Positions 1-8,880 of a stretch of 64,000 bases of DNA are shown piece after piece (the first letter of the stretch is position 1; each line of letters starts with the position of its first letter). The stretch is taken from contig CP051139.1 of the NCBI GenBank assembly GCA_001592805.2, positions 4,526,001-4,590,000 on the forward strand. The letters run 5' to 3'. A program made the translations under genes and the position numbers. Source of the stretch: Peltaster fructicola. Taxonomy: Eukaryota; Ascomycota; Dothideomycetes. Under the pieces are notes generated by a model. That model saw only the letters and a program-made list of their open reading frames with translations, was not told the origin of the DNA and searched no databases.

Positions 1-777
1 GACACCTTCATTGCCCCAGTCGGCCTGTGATGCTTCTTGAACCTCTGCCTCGGTAGCCTCTGGGTTTACGATGCGGTATTGTCTGGCGATCTGCTCACGG
101 TATCTCTGCTCGTACTTGGCCTCCTCTTGTCTGTACAGCTGCAATTGGTTCTGGAAGCTGGTCTTCAACTGCCTTACTTGAGTGTCCTTGATCTGGTTGC
201 CTCGGCTGCGAGCTGCGTCAACCTCGAGCTTCTTGATCTGATCCTTGATCAGGGTGTTCTTGACCTGAGTGTCTGTGACGAGCGACTCCAATGGGCCAGA
301 GCCTCGCGCGTCGGTCGAGTTAAGACTCTGTTGGTGCAGGGTGGCGATGTTGTCGACGTTCGTGGTGAGCTCGCGAATTGACTTCTTAATGCCCTCGACT
401 TGGCTGAGGAAGTCCTTGTCTGAAAGCACACTTGCACCGGCTTGGACGTATTCAGTGCGTGAGGCTTGCCCAGTGGGGTCTACAGCACCGTCATAGCCGT
501 GTTGTTGTTGTTGCGCGCCATAGGACTGCTGCGCTGGAGCACTCACCTGTTCTGTGGTCAGCCAAGATATCACTCTAACATCATCGATGCTTACGCCCTG
601 ACCCGTCTGCCCATATGCGCCAGTATTATAGCCTCCTCCGTAAGGATTGCTGCTGCCATAGCCTGCTGTAGTGGTCGTGTTGCTGCTATAAGCATTGCCT
701 CCGTAAGGATTGCTCTGCGCGGTGCTCTCGTACGGGTTGCCGCTGTAGCCACCGTACTGGTTGTAGTTTGACGACAT
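1..777 (-). CDS. SSO1: Syntaxin-type plasma-membrane t-SNARE, Sso1/Sso2 family (partial, C-terminus beyond window)
   Basis: Translation from the ATG at 777 gives an N-terminal disordered Gly/Tyr/Asn/Gln-rich tail with two NPYGG repeats, then the Habc-type helical region of fungal exocytic syntaxins (for example DKDFLSQVEGIKKSIRELT). It reaches the window edge at NPEATEAEVQEASQADWGNE, the linker before the SNARE motif, so the SNARE helix and the membrane anchor lie outside. An in-frame 48-base intron at 547..594 is likely: GTAAGC donor, CTGAC branch, CAG end. Reading through it would add 16 unusual residues, so both forms remain open. In the family the protein pairs with Sec9 and Snc to fuse secretory vesicles with the plasma membrane. 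Family assignment is strong; the symbol is the yeast name. Confidence 0.85.
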   Translation of the reverse strand, partial: MSSNYNQYGGYSGNPYESTAQSNPYGGNAYSSNTTTTAGYGSSNPYGGGYNTGAYGQTGQGVSIDDVRVISWLTTEQVSAPAQQSYGAQQQQHGYDGAVDPTGQASRTEYVQAGASVLSDKDFLSQVEGIKKSIRELTTNVDNIATLHQQSLNSTDARGSGPLESLVTDTQVKNTLIKDQIKKLEVDAARSRGNQIKDTQVRQLKTSFQNQLQLYRQEEAKYEQRYREQIARQYRIVNPEATEAEVQEASQADWGNEGV

Positions 778-1477
778 GCTGAATTATGCGCTGCGGGAAG
801 TGCGAGACGCGCTCAATTGATGATGCTGCCGGAATGAAAAAAGAGAGTGCTAAGGATGTCGAAGCTGAAGACGTGAGGTAATTGGCAGCAAGCTTTCTCG
901 ATCGTATGCTGACTGCGCTAATCAATTCGCTTCGGCAACGACGATGACGACAATGGTTGCAGTGGAAGAATGCGCGATGGATGGAGTGGTCGTAGAATAC
1001 TGTTCAGCAGTCATGAGCTGTAGTCTTTGTGATGAAAATTCAAGACGGCAGGCTCTGCTGTGTGGCTGTACTCTTGCTTATGATGTAGGCGATGCTGGTG
1101 CTGCGGCTATACTACGCGTACACTAAATTCATCTGCCTTGGTCGTCCTTATGAGCACGGTCAGACAGTGGCGACCTAGCGATCATCACAACATGTGCGAT
1201 ACGAGCTATTGACTGCGAGCAGAAATGCACGGAAACGAACTAACGATGAGAATACAACTGCCTGATTGTTACTGCGGTAGCCATTGGCTGAAGAGGTCCT
1301 CCCATCTAGAGCGTCTGGCTCAGGCACCAGAATGTGCATCAATACTCGCTCAATGTATCGTAAGATCGTAAGAGTAGTGTCGCTGTCGCTGAAGTAACCG
1401 ATGAAGAAGGCAGAAAAGCCTCGAGAATACCACCATACGCCGTTGTCCAATGCTGAAGTTACACCGAATGATGCTGC
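778..1477. other. Intergenic, 5' region of the syntaxin gene and 3' region of the next gene
   Basis: Seven hundred bases with only short open frames in conflicting directions and no family resemblance. It should hold the syntaxin promoter at its left and the 3' end of the small gene to the right. I see no RNA gene or repeat. Confidence 0.5.
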
Positions 1478-1921
1478 CTATAACTCCACGTCGCCAAGGT
1501 CTCTCATGAGACAGGCCATTTGTGCTCTCTTTGCTGCCTCAGCTACCAAGTTGAAGTTGTCCAAGAAAGGCGCCGTCACAGGCGCTTGTCCATTGTCGCC
1601 TCTTTGCCCAGCATAACCTGGTATTTGATTGCTTGAAGGATTTCTTTGTGCTTGTGGAGGTGCTGCTGCAACACTCATCGAGCCGAAGTACGTTGCTGGT
1701 TGTTGTGTGAGTGGTGACGGTAAGGGTGCTGATTGATTGAAGGGAGACTGCAGATGTTGGCCGAATGGTCCTTGTGTCGGCGATTGTATAGACTCCAACG
1801 AGCTCGAGCTTTGGAACGCTGATGATGCGCTTGACTGCGATGGTGCTATCGATGTTGAAGTTGACAGCTGAGGATATGGTGGTCTCTGCATAGCTTGTTG
1901 TCTCTTCGACCTCGTCTCCAT
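1478..1921 (-). CDS. Hypothetical small disordered protein with conserved-looking C-terminal helix
   Basis: A 147-residue frame beginning METRSKRQQAMQRPPYPQ. The body is rich in Ser, Gln and Pro (no obvious fold). The last 26 residues, FLDNFNLVAEAAKRAQMACL and a short acidic end, would form an amphipathic helix and look constrained. The frame opens upstream to 2035, but the ATG at 1921 is chosen because the residues before it look like leader sequence. I do not recognise the family. A longer frame on the same strand (1539..2390) is in a different phase and lower in plausibility. It lies downstream of the viperin gene on the same strand, separated by 737 bases, so they are independent units. 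Confidence 0.5.
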   Translation of the reverse strand: METRSKRQQAMQRPPYPQLSTSTSIAPSQSSASSAFQSSSSLESIQSPTQGPFGQHLQSPFNQSAPLPSPLTQQPATYFGSMSVAAAPPQAQRNPSSNQIPGYAGQRGDNGQAPVTAPFLDNFNLVAEAAKRAQMACLMRDLGDVEL

Positions 1922-2658
1922 GGTGTGTTGTGTATGTGCAGATGGTACTTGCAACCTCGCTAGTGCGCCTGTCACGAGCTGTGAGTCCGTCGACTGCTGG
2001 ACTACTGTGAAGAAATCTAGGCCTTCTAGTGACAATGAGGTAGGATCCTTTGAGGCAAATGTGATAGAAGCAAAAGCGAGCAGGATACGGAAGCAGCAAA
2101 AGCAGCAGGGTATGATGCAAACAAAAGATCAAAGGGCTTGCAGTACTTGTACGTATTCTTTCTGCGTTACCATCGAAGGTAGGATGCCGGATCGCTAAGG
2201 GCGTGCTTTCCGTCACCTCGCTGTGCTGGCTCGTGTTGGTCGTCGCTGCTTGGAAAAGTTGCGCCGAGGTAACGCTCTGCGCGTGAGAAAATCGGCAATC
2301 GCTCTCGATAGTGAGGCGTCGTTTAGAGCACTGCAGTAAGTCATTGTTATCGTCGACTTCTCTTTGTCCTTTTACCTCAAAGTTCGACACGTCAATCGAT
2401 AGGTTTCACAAGGCCAAGGCAGGGTACCTGACTCTTCGTCGCTGGCATTGACGCGATTCGTGCTGTTTGACCTTAAGGTATTTCCCTACCGAGAAGAGAC
2501 GTTCGGCAATCGTCGCGGAGGATCGTCGAGAAAGGGAAATACAACAACACGCGAGATGAATAGGCTTCTACGAGACTCCACTTGCCGATGCAACTGTACG
2601 ATATGCATCCTTGCAATCTATCCTAACTCAACCCAATGATCTCATCTCGCCTACGCTA
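1922..2658. other. Intergenic between viperin stop and hypothetical gene
   Basis: Contains the viperin 3' untranslated region and the promoter of the small gene. The open frames here are short or low-complexity and none resembles a known family. No repeat was seen. Confidence 0.45.
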
Positions 2659-3747
2659 TCAGAACTCAAGCGCCGGTGGGAGCGTTGTTGTGCAATCAGC
2701 CTTCTCCTTCGACCAGTTGTAGATCCCTCCACGCTTGCTGAAGGCACTACGGTCGAAGTGCACCTCCTCGAATGCCTTGTCGACGCCAACATCCAAAATT
2801 GAGGAAGAGTGCTTCTCTGGGCCATTGCCTTTGTCGAGGAAGCGTAAGTACTCGTCGAGGATGATGTAGCTCGAAGCCATGAGGTCGTTGGACTCCGGGA
2901 CGAAGTTGGGGACCTCTTTGTGTCGATCGCAGTATGCTTTGAACTGCTCGTCAGTGATCAGGACGTTCTTCACGTTACGTTTGCGTTTGTCCAGCTCGGT
3001 CTCGGCTTCAGCAGAGTCGTTCTCGCCTTCAACAGAGAGAACTTGAAAGACCTTCCAGCGATCAGGAGCGAGCTCGGTCACGGTAGTTGCCATGTCCTCC
3101 TCCCAATTCCAAGTCAGGACGACAGTGTTGAGCTTGAACATGATGTTAAGCTCACGGCACCACTGGCGAATCTTGAAGAGCTGTGGCACAAGACTGCCGT
3201 TGCCACGACCGATCTTGATGTTGGTTTCCTCATCGAAGCTGTCGCAGCTGACACCGAGCACGTCAACAAACCGTCCATACTTCTGCAGCCACCCTTGAGT
3301 GATCTTGGTGCCATTGGAGATGATTGAGACCGACTCAAGATTGAGATCCTCCTTGCAGAACTTGCAAAGCATTGCTAACCTAGCAGGGTAGAGGAATGGC
3401 TCGCCGCCAGCAAAGTTGATCTTCTTCATGCCGGCGTCCTTGAGGAGGCGAAGGCCGCGCTGCATCTCCTCGTCGCTGGCTACGTGGCTGGTCTTGTCGG
3501 TGTGGAAGCAGAAGACGCATGTCTTGTTGCACTTGCGGGTGAAGTGGTAGTTGACAGAGATAGGAGCTGAGGTAATATCTGAAGTGGCATTTGATGCAGT
3601 AGTTGGATCTGCTTCCGGAGCAGGTGTTTGGAGTGGAATTGGATCGTCTGCGAGATGACCTTGAAGAAAGTTCCAGATGATGTAAGAAAGTAGGATGCAG
3701 AAAAGAACGCTGTAAGCAGCGAGCTTGAGAGCCAAATTGTCCATCAT
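2659..3747 (-). CDS. Viperin-like radical SAM enzyme (RSAD2 family, ddhCTP synthase)
   Basis: A single-exon 362-residue protein, almost the same length as human viperin (361). Residues 6-29 form a hydrophobic membrane helix in place of the amphipathic helix of animal viperin, followed by a Pro/Thr/Ala linker to about residue 62. The radical SAM cluster motif C-x3-C-x2-C is at C73, C77 and C80 within SVNYHFTRKCNKTCVFCFHT. Other family blocks are NFAGGEPFL (SAM binding), SIISNGT, VSCDSFDEE, IGRGNG, RWKVFQ, the RHKEVPNFVPESN segment, SSSILDVGV and KRGGIYNWSKEK. The known family reaction converts CTP to the chain terminator ddhCTP with SAM and a 4Fe-4S cluster on ER or lipid-droplet membranes. 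The C-terminus ends in LEF, matching the CIA-client tripeptide. It lies head-to-head with a nucleotide kinase gene. CTP as substrate is inferred. Confidence 0.95.
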   Translation of the reverse strand: MMDNLALKLAAYSVLFCILLSYIIWNFLQGHLADDPIPLQTPAPEADPTTASNATSDITSAPISVNYHFTRKCNKTCVFCFHTDKTSHVASDEEMQRGLRLLKDAGMKKINFAGGEPFLYPARLAMLCKFCKEDLNLESVSIISNGTKITQGWLQKYGRFVDVLGVSCDSFDEETNIKIGRGNGSLVPQLFKIRQWCRELNIMFKLNTVVLTWNWEEDMATTVTELAPDRWKVFQVLSVEGENDSAEAETELDKRKRNVKNVLITDEQFKAYCDRHKEVPNFVPESNDLMASSYIILDEYLRFLDKGNGPEKHSSSILDVGVDKAFEEVHFDRSAFSKRGGIYNWSKEKADCTTTLPPALEF

Positions 3748-3910
3748 GTTGCTTGGCTGGCCCTCGGTATGTGGTTGAGTCAGATGGGAACATTATTGAC
3801 GAAGGAGAGCAGCGACTTTTTACCTTTGACTGGCTAACTCGCGGCTGATTCACGCAATTCGAGAAACAAAAGACCATGCTGGAGGTGTCTGTGTTGTGCC
3901 TCAGAATCAA

Positions 3911-4110
3911 GGGCACCACGTTGATTGCTCGACTCACCTGAATGAAGTCTTGCTTGTGCCTGGGTACGAGCTCACTTTGCTCATGTTGCAGAGTCATATC
4001 GCAGACAGTTGATGTCTTGATTGCTTCACTCACCTCAAAGCAGTCGTCCTTGTGCTCCAGAACAAGCTGGCTATCTCGTGAGAGCATCAACATGTTGCAG
4101 TGTGTTGATG
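3911..4110 (-). repeat. Imperfect ~96-bp tandem repeat with duplicated GTGAGT sites
   Basis: Two diverged units in the viperin/kinase spacer share the core GTGAGT followed by AGCAATCAA, preceded by a CAACATG and a GCACAAG-like segment. The spacing between the two GTGAGT sites is 96 bases. A third partial unit (GTTGATGTCCTG, about 4103-4114) may follow on the plus strand. Confidence 0.5.
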
Positions 4111-4182
4111 TCCTGTACGATGTTCACAACAATGCAAGTCCATCTAGCAAACACTCACAAGCGCTATCATCTCTTCACGACG

Positions 4183-4188
4183 TATAAG
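4183..4188 (+). promoter_or_regulatory. TATA-like element before the kinase gene
   Basis: TATAAG lies 62 bases before the ATG at 4250, a usual distance for a fungal core promoter. Position and sequence are the only evidence. Confidence 0.3.
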
Positions 4189-4249
4189 ATGTCATTCCCC
4201 GGTCGGCTTCTCTGTTGAGCATATTTCACCTAAAAGCATCGCCTAAGCA

Positions 4250-4958
4250 ATGTCACAGAATAGCTCTGATACAAACCAGCGAGATGGAAATGGATCTGCA
4301 AGCCTGAAGACCATGTCCTTCAAGGTCTGTTGCGTTCTTGGGTTACCTGGTGCTGGCAAAGGAACCCTGTGCGCAATGGTCAAAGACCAGATCAACTTCG
4401 CTCATCTGTCTGTTGGAGATCACCTTCGCGAGCTCTGCAAGTCAGATGCCAACACCACACCACTCGACCGTTTTGGCATGACGCAGAATGAACTCAAGGT
4501 CCTCTTGGACAAGCGACAATCAGTGCCTCCTCACCAGATCACACCCATTATTCGTGATGCTCTCACGACAATCCGTGATGCTGGCCAGTACGCTGGAGTC
4601 CTTCTTGATGGTTACCCGCGAGAGATGGCGCAGATAGCAGATGAGGAGCACGTGAGTATATCTCAGAGTCGAGCCTCGCCAGCATGCTGACTCTGAGCAG
4701 GACGCGGACTTCTATCCTGTATGTGTGATGAAGCTTGTATGCGACCCTCAGACGGCAAAGTCCCGCTTCCTGGCTCGCAGACGGGCTGCAGACGATACTG
4801 GTCAAGTCTGGGATTATCGTGCTGAGAAATTCTCAAGAAATCAGCCGGATGTAGATGACACCTATAAGATGATACTGCATGAGGTAAGCACCGAGATTGA
4901 CGTCGGTCAAGAGGAGGCAGTCAAAGCAATGTTGAAGGTGCTTGTGGGTGTGATGTAG
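4250..4958 (+). CDS. UMP-CMP-kinase-like nucleoside monophosphate kinase (adenylate kinase fold)
   Basis: Two exons, 4250..4651 and 4701..4958, flank a 49-base intron with a GTGAGT donor and GCTGAC branch; the join gives 219 residues. The P-loop GLPGAGKG is at residues 31-38, the NMP-binding HLSVGDHLRE follows, and LLDGYPRE near 118-125 matches the DGFPR motif of UMP-CMP and adenylate kinases. The lid is short and atypical (ARRRAADDTGQVWDYRAEKF), so exact substrate cannot be read. The family phosphorylates CMP/UMP (or AMP) with ATP. Its start is 502 bases from the viperin start on the other strand, so a role in supplying CTP precursors to viperin is a natural inference. The first 20 residues are an unstructured extension; the second Met (residue 22) is an alternative start. 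Confidence 0.85.
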
Positions 4959-5032
4959 TCTCGTAGCTCTTCTTGTTGAAGTATAGAAGGTCATGATTGC
5001 CTGGAGCACCATGCCATTGAGAGCGCCACAGG

Positions 5033-5734
5033 TCAGCCGGCTACACAAGGTCCTGCTATGCCTGAAATGTATCCCTGCTTGAACACAGTCTCTCTGGAAT
5101 GTCGATCGACTCGAGTGATAACTAGCGGTGTTGTGTAGACTAGGCGGCTCAAAGAGCAGGACATCTTCGTTGCTCCGCTAGCTGTGTGATATCTGTCATA
5201 GACAATGTCGGCGTCCGGCAGGTTCAGCTCAGTGACGCGATGAGGTGGACAGAGTTTCCAGATGATCTCTCGCGACTCGGGCGGTAGTCGAGGGAAGATT
5301 TCAACTGACCCGGAAGCAGATTGCGTGGAGAGAATGCTGTACTCATTGTAGGAAGGGATGAGGAGGGCGATAAGTATGTGAGGCAGGAGAGTCGTTCCTG
5401 TACAGCAGGGAGCGTCTGCGTGTGGAGTTCCAAGCCAACAAGCAGGAAGGGTTAAAGCAACACATGGCGCCGTCGTGTACTGAAGGGCTGCAGAGTGATG
5501 CGCGGTAGGTTGTTCTTGATGAGAGTGGCCACGATGGTTCAAGCTAAGGTCATCTGTAGCTGCAGATAGAGGTACTGTCTGTCTTTCGGGCGAACTTCGG
5601 CCGCTTCTACAATGCTTCATACCTCCGACCACAAGAATCACTTCCTTCAGTAATGTCATTGCACATACATCCTCTGGGTGTAACCTGATGGCTGTCAAGC
5701 AGTCTCTGCAACCTGCCAGCCGCCTTCTAGGCAT
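5033..5734 (-). CDS. 2EXR-domain-like protein, probably truncated or mis-modelled
   Basis: An open frame of 233 residues. Only its last 105 or so residues resemble a family: EIFPRLPPESREIIWKLC is typical of the fungal 2EXR domain, and VITRVDRHSRETVFKQGY matches the later RESR part. The protein stops soon after, whereas family members usually continue. The first 130 residues are low-complexity and may be non-coding or belong to an intron-containing start. Function of 2EXR proteins is not established; they are expanded in fungi, often in accessory regions. It lies between the kinase gene and the NLR gene. It could be a decayed copy. Confidence 0.45.
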   Translation of the reverse strand: MPRRRLAGCRDCLTAIRLHPEDVCAMTLLKEVILVVGGMKHCRSGRSSPERQTVPLSAATDDLSLNHRGHSHQEQPTAHHSAALQYTTAPCVALTLPACWLGTPHADAPCCTGTTLLPHILIALLIPSYNEYSILSTQSASGSVEIFPRLPPESREIIWKLCPPHRVTELNLPDADIVYDRYHTASGATKMSCSLSRLVYTTPLVITRVDRHSRETVFKQGYISGIAGPCVAG

Positions 5735-5950
5735 CTCACGTCATGCACACTGATGATCATCATGCACTGGAGCGCGATATGTACAGAGCACAGCCGCTCA
5801 TGCAGGGATTGAGCTCGTCCATACGCAGCCTGACGAGGCGGCCTCCTGTCGAAGTACATTGACACTGTTCTGTGTCATGAGCACCTCGAACAAGTCAAGA
5901 CACAATCGTACTGAGTGTCCGCCAAGTCCGTCTTACTGACCCGTAGTGCG

Positions 5951-8833
5951 ATGGATCCTTTGTCGTCTCTCAGTATCGCCGCTGCTGTCGTTCAGTTCGT
6001 CGACTTCTCGAGCAAGCTTCTGGTTGACGGCTATGGCGCATACAAGGCTGCCAGCGGCGCTACAGTGGACAACATGAACACTCTCCAGCTCACCAACGAT
6101 CTCTCCGGGCTCTGCGAACGCCTCACAGGGCCCTCCGACAGAGAGCTAAGTGGCGATGACCTGGCCATGCGACGGCTCGCCGACAGATGTAGAAAGCTGG
6201 CGGACGAGCTCTCCGAGGCTCTCATACAGTTGAGAGTCAGGTCTAAAGGAGTGTTAAGAGCTGGAGAAGCACTGTACAAAGCTGTCAAAGGCGTAATATC
6301 GAAGAAAAGGATGGAGAAGATGCAAGGTGAACTGGAGACAATCAAGACTCAGTTGAACACACATCTCCTTGGGCTCATACGGTAAGTTTGTCTCTGACCA
6401 GGTCATGCTGATTTGAGCAGAGACACTCAATCTCGAGTCATGAGCCATATAGCATCTCTATCTGCAACCAACAATGCTATGCATATCGAGGTTGGAGATC
6501 GACTTGATCAGATGAAACAAGATCTACTCACAGCCCTCGAGCGACAACGATTTGAGACCGCATTAATACGACAGAAAGAACAGCAGCTTATGCGCCAGGA
6601 AGACTTTCGAGGCACAACGCTCGAAGACACTAAACAGATACAAACACTTCACACGCAACACAAGGAGATGCTGCTGTTGTTCGAACAAACACTTGCACAG
6701 AGTGCAATGCGGCTGGAGGAGCTCAGGGCTGAAGCTATCGTTGTCGACAGAACACAACAGATACTGGCAAGCCTTGAATTCCCAGATATGGACATGCGCC
6801 ACGAGGATGTTCACGATGCCTACCAAGACACCTTCTCCTGGATCTATAATGACGATACGGGATTTGCCAAATGGCTATCTGAGGGAGACAACTCTTTCTG
6901 GATTACCGGAAAAGCTGGCAGTGGCAAATCAACGTTGATGAAGTATATCGACACCAATGAGAGGACCGTAGAGCTCCTGAAAGACTGGTCGAAGCATACA
7001 CCCGTTGTATTGATCAAATTCTTCTTCTGGAACGCAGGATCACAAATGCAAAAGACACAACAAGGTCTTCTACAAAGTCTACTACTGCAGATCCTACGCA
7101 AATGCCCGGACCTTGTACAGCAGTGTTTTCCCGATCGATGGCGAGCGGAACTTCCGGTGCGTTGGTCGTGGCACCGCAAGGAGCTGCTTAGAGGTCTCAA
7201 GCTTGTGCTTTGTCAGGAAAACCTTCCTGTGAGGTTCTGTCTTTTCATTGATGGCCTGGACGAGTACGAAGGTAGCAACCTGGAAGGCGACCGTTACGAC
7301 CTAGTCAAGAAGCTTGCTGAATTCGAGCATTCCACATACTTCAAGATGTGCATATCCAGTCGACCTTGGACCGAGTTCAAGAGAGCGTACCAGCAGCGGC
7401 TAGTGTTGCATGAATGGACAAGAGGCGATATTGAGCTCTACGCACGTGGTTATTTCGGTGGAGATGAGCGCCTCACATCAATGCCAGTCCAAGATGCGGA
7501 GTCTCTTGTCCAGCACATCCTGGACAAAGCTGAAGGAGTCTTTTTTTGGGTCTATCTGGTCGTACGCTCAATGCTACGTGGTCTGGCAAAGGGCGACGAT
7601 TTAGATATCCTACTGAAAAGGCTCCACAGTCTGCCAACGGACCTCGATGCATATTTTCAGCATATGCTCCATCAAATCGAGGATATCTACCTTGAGTACT
7701 CCACTTGCTTGCTGCAGCTCATGCTCAAAGCTGGACCACTGACCATATTTGCCCCGGCATACATTCTCAAAGGTTTGAAGTCACATGGCGCAGCGATTCG
7801 CGATCCGATCATGCCTTTCGATGAGCAAGACATTGCCAGACTCAAGGAAACTGCTGAGGTCTGCCTCAACGCATGGTGTAGAGACTTGATTGAGATACCA
7901 AGCTCTGATCAAACTATGCCTTGGCGAACAGCACCGTTCTTTCTAGAGCTGAACTTTGCACACCGAACGGTGAAAGATTTCCTTACTTCAATGTACGAGC
8001 GCACTACGTCAAGTCGATCGACATGCACGGAACCATGGCAGCTGCTGATGGAGATACATCTGTATCAGGCCAAATCGTCACCTATCAACATGCGAACTTT
8101 CGGCAGTGTGGCTGGGCAGGTGATGGCATGCGCTCGAGAGCACGAACAAAGCACAAGGACATCTGCAGACGAGATATTACACGAGCTGGCTCGCACTGGA
8201 GACTATTACCAAAGCCTGTCCGGGTCGACATCTTGGGAAATAATGGTGGGTTATGACTGTACGTTCATGGAGTGTGCTATCGCGATGGGACTATCGCTGT
8301 ATGTCAGCAAACACTTGGTAACCGCTAAAGGAAACCTTTTACGGTTCGTGCTAGAGGACAAAATTGTGCTCATGCGTCGTACTGCGGATCAGACGCCGAA
8401 CATCGAGATGCTGGAAGTATTGCTGGGCAAGGGAGCCGACATGAACGATAGGTCTGCAGGGGAGTATGGTACGCACAACAGATCACCATGGCAGCACTAC
8501 CTTCTCTCGTGCAGGCTGAGCCCGACAGCTCATTGGGGTAAAGCTGCCAAGCTCCTACTAGAGTACGGCGCAGACAAGGATGCCACCGTCCAGATGAAAT
8601 CGCATCATAGCCCGCCATATGTGTTCATGACTGCTCGCTCTTGTCTGGAAAAGTGTCTCACTTCAGATGAGCTCGACAGATACTTTACAGGCAGCACGAA
8701 AGACATCACTCGGCAACCTCAATCAGAGGCCGGTCCGTCTCAATCAAAGAACGAACCTCATATCGTGAATTCACCACCAACGACACACACGATGAAGAGA
8801 TTGCTGGGTAGGATAAAAGCTCTGAGACAGTGA
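5951..8833 (+). CDS. NACHT-domain NLR-like protein with HeLo/SesA-like N-terminal domain
   Basis: Two exons, 5951..6381 and 6421..8833, join across a 39-base intron (GTAAGT donor, GCTGAT branch) to about 947 residues. The N-terminus, MDPLSSLSIAAAVVQFVDFS, is the helical signalling domain usual at the front of fungal NLRs. It is followed by coiled coil to about residue 250. The NACHT core has the P-loop GKAGSGKST at about 307-315, Walker B LFIDGLDEYEG at about 417-425 and the sensor-like CISSRPW. The part after the NACHT matches the usual winged-helix region. The C-terminus has only degenerate ankyrin-like units (LEVLLGKGADMNDR, AKLLLEYGADKDAT) rather than a clean array. In fungi such proteins act in non-self recognition and programmed cell death. 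Its gene ends 47 bases from the convergent permease gene. Confidence 0.88.
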
Positions 8834-8880
8834 GTAATGCTATGTATAATCTGACTCTATAGCATAGCATCTGCGCTGCT

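Larger units (their letters stand above)
3748..4249. promoter_or_regulatory. Shared divergent promoter of viperin and nucleotide kinase genes
   Basis: A 502-base spacer lies between the two start codons on opposite strands. It holds an imperfect tandem duplication with 96-base spacing (about 3911-4110). Read on the minus strand, each copy has a GCACAAG-like stretch followed by GTGAGTSRAGCAATCAA; the GTGAGT hexamers start at 4033 and 3937. These GTGAGT sites look like splice donors, so the region may instead be a spliced 5' leader of the viperin transcript. The close spacing suggests co-regulation of the two genes, which is inference. Confidence 0.6.

Noticed and set aside
1539-2390. A 283-codon minus-strand frame overlapping the small hypothetical gene.
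   Set aside because: It runs in a different phase through the same DNA, is low-complexity and Thr/Ser-rich without a family match, and would compete with the better frame beginning METRSKRQ.
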